Shown here piece by piece: positions 19,739-27,422 of a DNA stretch of 64,000 nt; position 1 is the stretch's first letter; each line of letters starts with the position of its first letter. The DNA is from Rossellomorea aquimaris (GTDB taxonomy: Bacteria > Bacillota > Bacilli > Bacillales > Bacillaceae_B). The DNA is taken from positions 485,357-549,356 of the forward strand of contig NZ_VTEX01000003.1 in NCBI RefSeq assembly GCF_008180865.1, written 5' to 3'. Made by a program: the position numbers and the translations under genes. The notes beneath the pieces were generated by a model. It did no database searches, was not told the origin of the DNA, and saw nothing but the letters and a program-made list of their open reading frames with translations.

Positions 19739-20329
19739 GTGGGATTTAAATGTATGATTGCTACGGTTGCCTTGTCTCTTTTCTTCTTGGCTGGCTGCCA
19801 GGGTGAAAATGTTGAAGAGTCTTTTCCTATGAAAGTAGAGGTTGGTGATTTGGCTGCCGTGGATCAGAATGGGGAGACTACGTCTTTAGGTGAGCTCAAT
19901 AGGGGAAAGATTGTGATTGCTGATTTCATCTTTACGAATTGTGATACCGTTTGTCTTCCGATGACAGCGAATATGTCAAAGCTTCAACAGAAGATAAGGG
20001 TAGCGGGATTGGATGGGGAAGTCCAGCTGGTATCGATTAGTGTGGATCCCGAACATGACTCTCCTATAGTGTTGAAGGAATATAGTGGCCGATATGAAAT
20101 GGATGATGAGAATTGGAGTTTTTTAACGGGATACTCCCGTGACGAGATTGAATCCTTCGCCAATATCTCCTTTAAAACTCCTGCTGCCCAAGTGGAAGGC
20201 TCTGATCAGTTTGTTCATGGAACTTCATTTTATTTAGTGAGTGAAAATGGGGTTCTGCTGAAGCAATATGAAGGGGTGTCCAATCCTCCATATGAAGAGA
20301 TCATTGAGGATATTGAGAAGTTGAAGTAA
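19739..20329 (+). CDS. SCO1/SenC-family copper/thiol lipoprotein
   Basis: A 196-residue membrane-anchored thioredoxin-fold protein used in CuA-site assembly of cytochrome oxidase or in redox homeostasis. A lipobox LAGC puts the lipidated Cys at residue 20. The SCO metal site is present: C68 and C72 in FTNCDTVCLPM (CxxxC) and H160 in QFVHGTSF. GTG 19739 is the start, seven bases after GGAGG; ATG at 19754 lacks spacing. It is monocistronic, with a terminator overlapping its stop. Confidence 0.92.
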   Translation: MGFKCMIATVALSLFFLAGCQGENVEESFPMKVEVGDLAAVDQNGETTSLGELNRGKIVIADFIFTNCDTVCLPMTANMSKLQQKIRVAGLDGEVQLVSISVDPEHDSPIVLKEYSGRYEMDDENWSFLTGYSRDEIESFANISFKTPAAQVEGSDQFVHGTSFYLVSENGVLLKQYEGVSNPPYEEIIEDIEKLK

Positions 20330-20359
20330 CCTTTTCGAGTTAAATCGAGAAGGTTTTTA
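20328..20359 (+). terminator. Intrinsic terminator of the SCO1-like gene
   Basis: AACCTTTTCGA and TCGAGAAGGTT pair across a six-base loop and are followed by TTTTAT. The stem begins within the stop codon. Confidence 0.8.
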
Positions 20360-20743
20360 TATGGAATGACGTATTTAAGTTGGTTTCTTATGTAATTAAA
20401 CACTATTTTCGGAGAAAACTGTCTGAACTAGAAGGATAATTCCACATATCCATAAGGATTAATCCACTTTCACGGTAGATTAATCCTTATCTGGTTTTTT
20501 CAATCCTTATTTCATATAATTGATCTGGAATTGGGAATAATTGATCCGTTTATCGAATAATTGATCCTTCATGTCGATTAATCTTTATTCTTGATGCTTC
20601 CCTACCTCCTCCCTCAACCCAAATTCCACCAAAACCCATGCCATACCACTCATTTAAGTTTCACCACTACGCCCAAAGCAGGAAAAACACCTCACCCTAC
20701 CAAATACTAGTTATAAAGGGATTTTTAAAAGGAGGGGTTCCCC
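20330..20743. other. Intergenic interval upstream of the HTH-TPR regulator
   Basis: Contains the SCO1-gene terminator, then the second 20-nt-period array (20441-20590), then about 150 bases of pyrimidine-rich sequence ending in AAAAGGAGGGG ahead of the regulator ATG. I see no gene and no clear consensus promoter. Confidence 0.6.
20441..20590. repeat. Second degenerate tandem array with a 20-nt period, about seven units
   Basis: The core TTAATCC / TCAATCC / TTGATCT / TTGATCC / TTGATCC / TTAATCT recurs near 20459, 20479, 20499, 20519, 20540, 20560 and 20579, always about 20 bases apart. Units such as TTGATCCGTTTATCGAATAA and TTGATCCTTCATGTCGATTA show the relation. The period matches the array at 6311-6510 although the unit sequence differs. 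Confidence 0.8.
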
Positions 20744-21976
20744 ATGCACACAGGGGAAATTATTCGATTTTATAGGGAGAAAGCAGGTCTCACCCAGTCT
20801 CAATTGGGGGAAGGGATATGCACAACGACGCATGTCAGTAAGATCGAGAGGGGTAAAACGGCTTATTCTGACGATATTATTTCACTCTTTTCAGAACGGC
20901 TGGGAATCGATATTCATCACGAAATCACCTCTTTTCACCAAGTCGAAAAGCAGCTTCAACTCTGGCATAATAGCATCATCATGAGGAGAATGAATCTTGT
21001 GGAACAAATGAAATCCGAACTTGAAAAGTCTCCGTTTCTTGAGTCCTCGAAATATGGAGTCTATTATCACTTACTTAGGGCGAGGTACTATATTCTACAT
21101 AATAAAGATGACCTTTCTTCGAACATTCTGGATTCCATCCAAAGGGGTTCAAGCCCTCTCACAGCCTATGAGACCAATCTGCTCCATCACGTTCAAGGCA
21201 TTATTTATATTAAAGACAGTACGGAAGAAAATCAGCAAAAAGCCGTGCAAATTTTAAAGAAGATAGATATGGATGAATACAAAAATGAAGAATGCCATTA
21301 TCACATATCGATTGCTTATCACTGTATCGGAAATAAAGTAATGTCCTACTTTCACGCCGGTAAATCCCTCAGTTATTTTAAAAAGACGAATAATTACTCC
21401 GGTGCAATCAAGGCTGAGTCCTTAATGCTCCTTCAGCTCAGCAGTGAGATGTATCTCGAATTTGAAGATCTGGTGGAAAGGTATCAGAGCCTGATTCAGG
21501 ACAGTGATTCACTTGGGTATTCAGATCAAAAAGGGACTCTCTTAAATAACTTAGGGTATGAGTATTACAATCGTGAAGAATATGCCCTTGCCAAAAAATG
21601 CTTTAAAGAAGCTTTGGATCTGGCTGAAAAAGGGTCTATGCCTTATTTGCGGCGATTATGTAATTATACGGATGCCTGCATCGAAGGAAATCTTGTACAT
21701 TCAAAATTGATAAAGAAACACATCCAGCACGGTTTATCAGAAAGCAAAAGCGCAAACAGCACCCTATTCATTACCTTATTTGAACTTTTTTCTCTCCGTA
21801 TGGACAATAAGAGCGATGACTACTTTTCTTATCTCGAAAACAAAGCACTGCCCTATTTTTTTGAAACGAAGAATGTGTTGTTGATTGAAAGATTCGGGAA
21901 GGTACTCTATGAATATTACGTAGAATCCGAGGAGTTTAAAAAAGCGGTTCAATTATCGAATCTATTAATGAGATAG
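20744..21976 (+). CDS. XRE-type HTH regulator with TPR repeats (RNPP/NprR-like)
   Basis: A 410-residue protein with an N-terminal helix-turn-helix (residues about 5-58: REKAGLTQSQLGEGICTTTH, VSKIERGK) followed by alpha-helical repeats with TPR character (for example LLNNLGYEYYNREEYALAKK, split, near 265-285). This architecture is that of RNPP quorum regulators (PlcR, NprR), which bind secreted peptide signals. It lies between a SCO1 gene and the convergent TasA operon, and 2.2 kb from a thermolysin-type protease gene; NprR of B. cereus group controls such a protease. No adjacent propeptide gene was found, so peptide control is unproven. GGAGGGG precedes ATG 20744. Confidence 0.8.
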   Translation: MHTGEIIRFYREKAGLTQSQLGEGICTTTHVSKIERGKTAYSDDIISLFSERLGIDIHHEITSFHQVEKQLQLWHNSIIMRRMNLVEQMKSELEKSPFLESSKYGVYYHLLRARYYILHNKDDLSSNILDSIQRGSSPLTAYETNLLHHVQGIIYIKDSTEENQQKAVQILKKIDMDEYKNEECHYHISIAYHCIGNKVMSYFHAGKSLSYFKKTNNYSGAIKAESLMLLQLSSEMYLEFEDLVERYQSLIQDSDSLGYSDQKGTLLNNLGYEYYNREEYALAKKCFKEALDLAEKGSMPYLRRLCNYTDACIEGNLVHSKLIKKHIQHGLSESKSANSTLFITLFELFSLRMDNKSDDYFSYLENKALPYFFETKNVLLIERFGKVLYEYYVESEEFKKAVQLSNLLMR

Positions 21977-22050
21977 CGGCGCCAAGCACACATGTCATAA
22001 CAAGTGTACCAGGTACAACTTGCTGGATTTACACCTGGAACACTAAAAAT

Positions 22051-22078
22051 AAAACCCTGGAATCCCTCCCAGGGTTTT
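22051..22078. terminator. Bidirectional terminator between the HTH-TPR regulator and the TasA-like gene
   Basis: AAAACCCTGG and CCAGGGTTTT form a ten-base-pair stem with an eight-base loop, and the flanks allow U tracts on both strands. The genes on both sides converge on it. Confidence 0.85.
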
Positions 22079-22085
22079 AGATTAC

Positions 22086-22688
22086 TTATTCATGAAGCGT
22101 CCCTTCTCCTTGCTCCGCATTGAACGTCCAATTCACTTGCAGGGCGTCTCCCTGGAATTCATTTTGGTCTTCTCCGTTATCCACGAATTCGAACAGGACC
22201 ATGATTTTCTCTTTGCCACCCGCCGGAATACCATCAGGAACGACTTCACTGCCTACGAATGTATTCATGGCCGTAAGATCCGGTGTTTGATCTTTCAGTT
22301 CATATAGGGAGGTTTCCACTACCGGTGAATACGCGCTTCCCTGATTGTACATGATGGTGACTTTGATATGCTTGGCCATGTCATCTGCGTTTGCAGCTCC
22401 ATTCAGCATGGCATCGTCAACTGTATAGCTCGTCCCCAGTAGCACTTTGTAGATATCCAATGTTCCATTGTTTTCTAATGTGAATTCACGCTGGATTTCA
22501 TCACCAGGCTTGATGTTTTCCACATTGACGACGACTTCCGGGTTCACGGCCAGATCCAATGTACCCGCTGCGAACGTATTCTGAGTCTCAACTGTATCGC
22601 TAAAATATGCGTATGTACCTCCACCCATTAATGAAAATCCTAATGCTGCCGTTAATACTCCCTTGCTTACCTTCTTTGCAAAACTCAT
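22086..22688 (-). CDS. tasA: TasA/camelysin-family matrix protein
   Basis: A 200-residue secreted protein that would form extracellular fibres or act as surface protein CalY. The signal segment GVLTAALGFSLMGGGTYAYF is followed by SDTVETQNTFAAGTLDL, the hallmark of SipW-processed substrates (cleavage close to the YAYFSDT segment). The rest is a beta-rich domain with FTLENNGTLDIYKV. An upstream in-frame start at 22748 gives an implausible leader; ATG 22688 has GGGAGGAAG before it. It lies 69 bases after sipW in the same operon. TasA and CalY are homologous and cannot be separated here. Confidence 0.9.
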   Translation of the reverse strand: MSFAKKVSKGVLTAALGFSLMGGGTYAYFSDTVETQNTFAAGTLDLAVNPEVVVNVENIKPGDEIQREFTLENNGTLDIYKVLLGTSYTVDDAMLNGAANADDMAKHIKVTIMYNQGSAYSPVVETSLYELKDQTPDLTAMNTFVGSEVVPDGIPAGGKEKIMVLFEFVDNGEDQNEFQGDALQVNWTFNAEQGEGTLHE

Positions 22689-22757
22689 GTTTTTCTTCCT
22701 CCCTTTGCGGTGTCTATTTATTAATCTACTATTTGCCTCTGTCAACAAATAATAGGA

Positions 22758-23303
22758 TCAACCAGTGGTCTTCATTTCGACTTCCTTTAATGTCACAAAG
22801 ATGGACCTTGCCGCTGATAAGACCAGCAGTAACCCCGGGATAAAAAGCAAAAGGGCAGATCCGATTTTGGATGAAGCATAGTTTACCATGTAGCCTAAGT
22901 ATGGAATGGTAAAATCCTTGTAGCTTCCTACGATGTTTTGAGATAGCACATAATCCCGATCCGGGGCGTCATTGTTGTCCCCTTTTGTGATATACAGGGT
23001 TTGCCCGTTACTCTCTTTCGTATCGATGATTCTATGGGTGATTAACTTATCCTCGGATTGAAAGGTGATGATCTGATTTTTTTTATAGGCAGCATTGTTC
23101 TTGGCTTTCTCAATTACAATGATGGATCCTGTCTGAAAGGTTGGCTCCATGGAACCTGATAGAACGACTTTAAATTGATGGTTTAAGATGGTAGGCTCAC
23201 CACCTGATGCTTTTGATGATAGAACGATGAAAGCAAGTGAACAGAATAGGAAAAATGATATGCCGACCATTATTTTTCTGAGTATTAAGAATACTTTCTT
23301 CAT
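22758..23303 (-). CDS. sipW: Signal peptidase I of the SipW (ER-type) class
   Basis: A 181-residue membrane protease that processes TasA-like proteins. The catalytic Ser is in VVLSGSMEPTF, and KLITHRIID supplies the His that replaces Lys in ER-type enzymes. YITKGDNNDAPD is the conserved third box. There is an N-terminal membrane helix and a second hydrophobic helix near the C-terminus (SALLLFIPGLLLVL). Its start overlaps the preceding gene by four bases (ATGA), and it precedes the tasA-like gene, a conserved order. Confidence 0.93.
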   Translation of the reverse strand: MKKVFLILRKIMVGISFFLFCSLAFIVLSSKASGGEPTILNHQFKVVLSGSMEPTFQTGSIIVIEKAKNNAAYKKNQIITFQSEDKLITHRIIDTKESNGQTLYITKGDNNDAPDRDYVLSQNIVGSYKDFTIPYLGYMVNYASSKIGSALLLFIPGLLLVLSAARSIFVTLKEVEMKTTG

Positions 23304-23986
23304 AGTGACCCGCCTCCTGGTTCATGGTTGTTTTCGATAGTAGTTTCAGAGTTTTCAATAGTTGATTCTACTCCTTCTTCGGTTGTGTCAGTCTTCGGTT
23401 CGGATTCAGTTTCAATGACTGCCGGCTCAGACTCTCCTTCACCAGTAAAATCCTGATCAACTTCGGCCTCGGGTTCAGGAGGCTCAACCTTCTCTTCCTC
23501 AACTTGCTTGGGAGGCTCTTGTTGAGATTCCTCTTTCAAACTCTCTATATATGATTGTAGTTGGGACAATCTTTTTGAAGAATCCAATTCCACTATCAGC
23601 TTGTCCACCCGACCAAATCCTTTTATTGCATAATTGAACTCTTCCGGGTCCTTTAAAGCTTGTTGATAATAACCATCTAACTCCCTATAGAGCCTTTGTA
23701 ACTCTTGATCAAGAGAAACCAATGTTTCTTTTAAAAGAAGGGCCTCATCCTGGTTCAACTCCTGATATCCCCTATAAAGTTTCTCAATCTCACTGACATG
23801 GTATCTTGCATTTTTCTCGAGCTGCTTAATAGTTGAAGGAAACACGAATGCCGCAGAAAACGTCATGGTTTCAGGCGACTTCTGACTCGAAAAGGAAGCT
23901 TCCGTTTCTCCCATTAAGTGAACGGTTAGTGATAGATTCAATATTAATAGACCTGGAATGATGATCTTACTGAAACGTCCTTTCAT
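23300..23986 (-). CDS. Secreted or membrane-anchored accessory protein of the SipW/TasA operon (TapA-like or DUF4047-like)
   Basis: A 228-residue protein with an N-terminal hydrophobic segment (IIIPGLLILNLSLTVHLM), then GETEASFSSQKS, similar to the region after the signal in SipW substrates. A helical region (about 55-155) and an acidic, Pro/Glu-rich low-complexity tail (about 155-228) follow. Position before sipW is that of tapA in B. subtilis. The TEASFSS segment recalls DUF4047 proteins found beside SipW, from memory. I infer a role in fibre assembly or anchoring. RBS AGGAGG is ten bases before the ATG. Confidence 0.7.
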   Translation of the reverse strand: MKGRFSKIIIPGLLILNLSLTVHLMGETEASFSSQKSPETMTFSAAFVFPSTIKQLEKNARYHVSEIEKLYRGYQELNQDEALLLKETLVSLDQELQRLYRELDGYYQQALKDPEEFNYAIKGFGRVDKLIVELDSSKRLSQLQSYIESLKEESQQEPPKQVEEEKVEPPEPEAEVDQDFTGEGESEPAVIETESEPKTDTTEEGVESTIENSETTIENNHEPGGGSL

Positions 23987-24216
23987 TTCGCCGACGCCTC
24001 CTTGACTGCTTCATTGGTACTAATCGTATAAGAGCCTGCGAGGATTGTAAATCGGGTCATTTTCTTGTCGAATCGGGGTCGTTTTTTCAGTAAGAATGTC
24101 AGATCCCATCTAAAGACCCCTCTATAGAGCCAATCCCATTAACCCAATTGACCAAGATTTGATTATTCTGAATAATTGAAGGTGTTCTACATTACTTTTT
24201 CGGAGAGGTGATTGGT

Positions 24217-25992
24217 TTGAAACAAAAGAAGATGAAGAAGAGAGCACTGCCAGTGTTGATTGCGACTTCCATTGCATTTGGAAGTCTTGCAGCACCAGGC
24301 TACAACGTGCTTGCGAATGATCAAGTGAAGAGCAGTCCTTCCTACATAGTAGAGGCGTGGGATGCCCCTGAAGGATTATCGAAAGAAGATGTGCTGTATC
24401 AATTCCTACAAGCGAAGGTCGTCAATCCACAAGCGAAAACCATCGTATCCCTTGATGCGGTGAAGGATCAATTCAAGATCATCCAACAAGAAGCCGACAA
24501 ACAAACAGGTTCCTATCATTTTAGAACAGTCGAGCAGTTGGGCGGGGTTCCTGTATATGGTTCTGAACAAACAATCGCACTTGATTTAAACAATGATGTG
24601 AAAGCGTTCTTCGGTAAAATTTCTAAAAATCTATCAAAGTCGGCAGTCTCAACAGAAGCAGCCATCTCTAAAGAAGAAGCACTGGCAACAGTGAAGGCAA
24701 GCATTGATGGTGAAATCGGCAAAGTCGATGCCTATGATGGAATCGAGTCGGAATTGATCATCTACCCCCATGAAGGAAAATATGTTCTATCTTATTTAGT
24801 AAAAGCATCGACATCCGTACCGGCTCCCGGCTATTTCCACTACTTTGTGGATGCGACCACCGGCGAAGTCATCAATCACTTCAATAAAATTCAAGAAGCA
24901 ACAAAAGACTTTAAAGCGAGCCCAACAGTTGCAGCAACAAGTTCTGTTAAAGCTTCAGCGAGAGCACTTCCTCCTGTCGCAGAACCGGCTCAAGCGAGAG
25001 GGATGGACATCTTTGGAAACCTTCATACGTTCAATGCTGTAAAGGATCTGTCGAATGGATCCCATTATCTATTCGACGGCACTCGCGCCAATGGTGTTCA
25101 CACATTTAAAGCAAATCAGATGCCACCGACTACATTCATCCTCCTTTCAGCTTTATTAGGATTAACAGGGTTTGAAGTAACAAGTCCAAGAAACTTCTTC
25201 TATGATCCGGCTGCCGTTTCTGCCCATGTGAATGCAGGGAAAGTATATGATTACTACAAGACTAAATTTCAACGTAATTCGTTGGATAACAATGGGATGA
25301 AGCTTGTTTCCACCGTTCACATCGGGGAAAAATGGAGCAATGCTGCCTGGAATGGGAAGCAAATGCTTTACGGTGATGGCGACGGTGAGCGCATGATCTC
25401 CCTTTCAGGCGGACTGGATGTCATCGGACATGAAATGACTCACGGTGTCATCGATAAAACAGCTGATCTCATATATGAAAACGAATCCGGTGCAATCAAC
25501 GAATCGATCGCAGATATTCTTGGAGCATTCGTAGAAAACAAAACAGGCGACGACCTGTGGCTGCTCGGAGAAGATATTTGGACGCCGAACACACCAGGTG
25601 ACGGCCTTCGTGACATGAAGGATCCCGCTTCTGTTTACATCGGTGGATATACAGAGTCAGGCTACTATCCTGATCACTATGACGATCGCTATTTAGGGGA
25701 ACTGGATAAAGGCGGCGTTCATATCAACAGCTCCATCAACAATAAAGCTGCTTACTTGTTAACCGATGGTGGAACACACCATGGTGTAACGGTGACGGGA
25801 GTCGGCAAAGCGAAGGCAGAGAAAATCTACTACCGAGCTTTGACTCTTTATTTGACAGCTTCATCAGGCTTCAGTGAAATGAGACAAGCCGCTGTGCAGG
25901 CTGCGAGAGACCTGTATCCTGACCGAAATGGTGAGTCTTCTGCAGAGGTTAAGGCTGTTGAAGCGGCTTATGATGCGGTGGGTGTGGAGTAA
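24217..25992 (+). CDS. npr: Neutral metalloprotease, thermolysin/bacillolysin family M4
   Basis: A 591-residue secreted zinc protease made as a preproprotein. It has a signal peptide (about 1-35), an FTP/PepSY-type propeptide (to about 250) and the mature M4 domain. The zinc site is complete: H405 and H409 in VIGHEMTHGV with catalytic E406, and E429 in GAINESIADILG. GGVHINSSINNKAAYLL is also characteristic. An in-frame GTG at 24208 is possible, but TTG 24217 has GGAGAGG eight bases upstream. The mature length fits bacillolysin. It is monocistronic with a terminator. The HTH-TPR regulator 2.2 kb away is a candidate controller. Confidence 0.95.
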   Translation: MKQKKMKKRALPVLIATSIAFGSLAAPGYNVLANDQVKSSPSYIVEAWDAPEGLSKEDVLYQFLQAKVVNPQAKTIVSLDAVKDQFKIIQQEADKQTGSYHFRTVEQLGGVPVYGSEQTIALDLNNDVKAFFGKISKNLSKSAVSTEAAISKEEALATVKASIDGEIGKVDAYDGIESELIIYPHEGKYVLSYLVKASTSVPAPGYFHYFVDATTGEVINHFNKIQEATKDFKASPTVAATSSVKASARALPPVAEPAQARGMDIFGNLHTFNAVKDLSNGSHYLFDGTRANGVHTFKANQMPPTTFILLSALLGLTGFEVTSPRNFFYDPAAVSAHVNAGKVYDYYKTKFQRNSLDNNGMKLVSTVHIGEKWSNAAWNGKQMLYGDGDGERMISLSGGLDVIGHEMTHGVIDKTADLIYENESGAINESIADILGAFVENKTGDDLWLLGEDIWTPNTPGDGLRDMKDPASVYIGGYTESGYYPDHYDDRYLGELDKGGVHINSSINNKAAYLLTDGGTHHGVTVTGVGKAKAEKIYYRALTLYLTASSGFSEMRQAAVQAARDLYPDRNGESSAEVKAVEAAYDAVGVE

Positions 25993-26011
25993 GTAAGAGT
26001 GGAATTTAGAG

Positions 26012-26051
26012 CTGATCTGGCGGGACTTGATTCTGCCGGTTCAGTTTTTTT
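26012..26051 (+). terminator. Intrinsic terminator of the neutral protease gene
   Basis: CTGATCTGGC and GCCGGTTCAG form a stem with one mismatch and one wobble, followed by TTTTTTT. Confidence 0.8.
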
Positions 26052-26068
26052 AACTTTAATACAAAAAT

Positions 26069-26106
26069 GGTGCCAGGCCCAAAAACAATCTTTTGAGCCT
26101 GGCACC
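26069..26106. repeat. Dispersed stem-loop of the GGTGCCAGGC type
   Basis: Perfect ten-base arms GGTGCCAGGC and GCCTGGCACC separated by 18 bases. Hairpins with this arm are scattered in Bacillaceae genomes (recalled, not searched). It lies between convergent genes and may help terminate the kinase transcript. Confidence 0.6.
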
Positions 26107-26122
26107 GTTAACCGGTACACGA

Positions 26123-27244
26123 TTATATAACTACATTAAATTCCACAGGTATCCCGATCGTAAACGTCGTCCACTCATCGTTCGACTGACAGCGGATATC
26201 CCCGTCATGCTTTTCAATCAGCTTTTTACAAATATAGAGACCGATTCCCGTTCCGAGGTCTTTTGTCGTGTAAAAAGGTTCGAAAATGGCTTCTATTGTT
26301 TCTTCTTTAATCCGGGGACCATTATTGGAGATTTGAAGTTTTGTCTTACCTGCTTCCACTTCGCATGAAATCGTGATTTGACGTTGTCCCTCCACTTCCT
26401 GAAGAGCGTCGATGGAGTTCATGATGAGGTTAAGAAAAACCTGTCTAAGCTCATCCCTGTTCCCCAGTACCTTTATGGCTGCATCGCATTGAAAGTCGAT
26501 GGATACATCACCATCCAGTAGGCTCGGATACAGAAATTCAATGGTCTCTTCCAGATGATCTGTCAGGATGATCTCTTCCCTTGTACTCTCAATCAAATCC
26601 TTTCTCGATACATGGAGGAATTGGGAGATCCGGTAATTCAATTGCTCCAGCTCATGCTGCATAATATCGAGATACGGTAGGTCGGGATAGCCGTTCTGCA
26701 AAAGCTTAGTAAACCCAATAATAGAAGTGAGCGGGTTTCTGAATTCATGGACGAAGCTTGAGCTCATCTGGCCCAGGATCGTCAACCGTTCTTTATGGGT
26801 TTGATCGATATACAACTCCTTTTCCTGGAGCTGCTGCTCTTTAATTTCCGTGTATTTTCTAACGGCCAAGTAGGAGAAGCGGTCGAAAAGCGCGTTGATT
26901 TCTTCAATGATGGGCTGCAAGTCCCGAAGTTCAATTCCGGAATTACTCACCCACTTGATAATGATACTTTTCCCGACATTCACGTTATAAACAAACTCAC
27001 TTATATTCACATTCGCATTCACCCGCTCCAGGGCAGTCTTATAGGCGAGATAGGTGATTTCCTCTTCACTGAGGGGCGTTTCGATCGCACGTTTCACTAA
27101 CTGAAACATTTTCACCCCGTTATTCAACACTTCTTCTTTATACAAATCATTATCTGAAATGACGATACTCTTTCGCCAATTATGTAAAAATTCGTCTGAA
27201 TGATTTTCAAGAAATTCTATTAGCATGGCAGAAGCACTTGTCAT
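26123..27244 (-). CDS. Sensor histidine kinase with RsbRD-like N-terminal domain
   Basis: A 373-residue soluble kinase (no membrane helix). Residues about 1-130 resemble the helical RsbR/RsbRD N-terminal domain (FLENHSDEFLHNWRKSI start). The dimerisation/phosphoacceptor helix contains H166 in SSFVHEFRNPLTSI. The catalytic domain shows the N box LNLIMNSIDALQE and the G box DLGTGIGLYICKK. No response regulator is adjacent, so it is an orphan kinase. The HEFRNPLTS type box is shared with sporulation kinases that feed Spo0F, making a phosphorelay role a reasonable guess. Confidence 0.88.
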   Translation of the reverse strand: MTSASAMLIEFLENHSDEFLHNWRKSIVISDNDLYKEEVLNNGVKMFQLVKRAIETPLSEEEITYLAYKTALERVNANVNISEFVYNVNVGKSIIIKWVSNSGIELRDLQPIIEEINALFDRFSYLAVRKYTEIKEQQLQEKELYIDQTHKERLTILGQMSSSFVHEFRNPLTSIIGFTKLLQNGYPDLPYLDIMQHELEQLNYRISQFLHVSRKDLIESTREEIILTDHLEETIEFLYPSLLDGDVSIDFQCDAAIKVLGNRDELRQVFLNLIMNSIDALQEVEGQRQITISCEVEAGKTKLQISNNGPRIKEETIEAIFEPFYTTKDLGTGIGLYICKKLIEKHDGDIRCQSNDEWTTFTIGIPVEFNVVI

Positions 27245-27369
27245 TGAATGGCAGTCCCTTCATTCCGGTTATTGTCGAAATATTCGTTGATATCATCATA
27301 ACAGAAAAAGAAGGACAGGATGATAGTCATTTGGTATTTAATACAGTTGCAGACTCCTGAAATGGATAA

Positions 27370-27411
27370 AAAATAAGACCAATGACCGCCCTAGGCGTGA
27401 TCATTGGTCTT
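27370..27411 (-). terminator. Intrinsic terminator of the CWB2 surface protein gene
   Basis: AAGACCAATGAtCACGCC and GGCGGTCATTGGTCTT pair almost fully and are followed on the minus strand by ATTTTTT. It lies about ten bases after the stop. Confidence 0.85.
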
Positions 27412-27422
27412 GCTGATATAAC

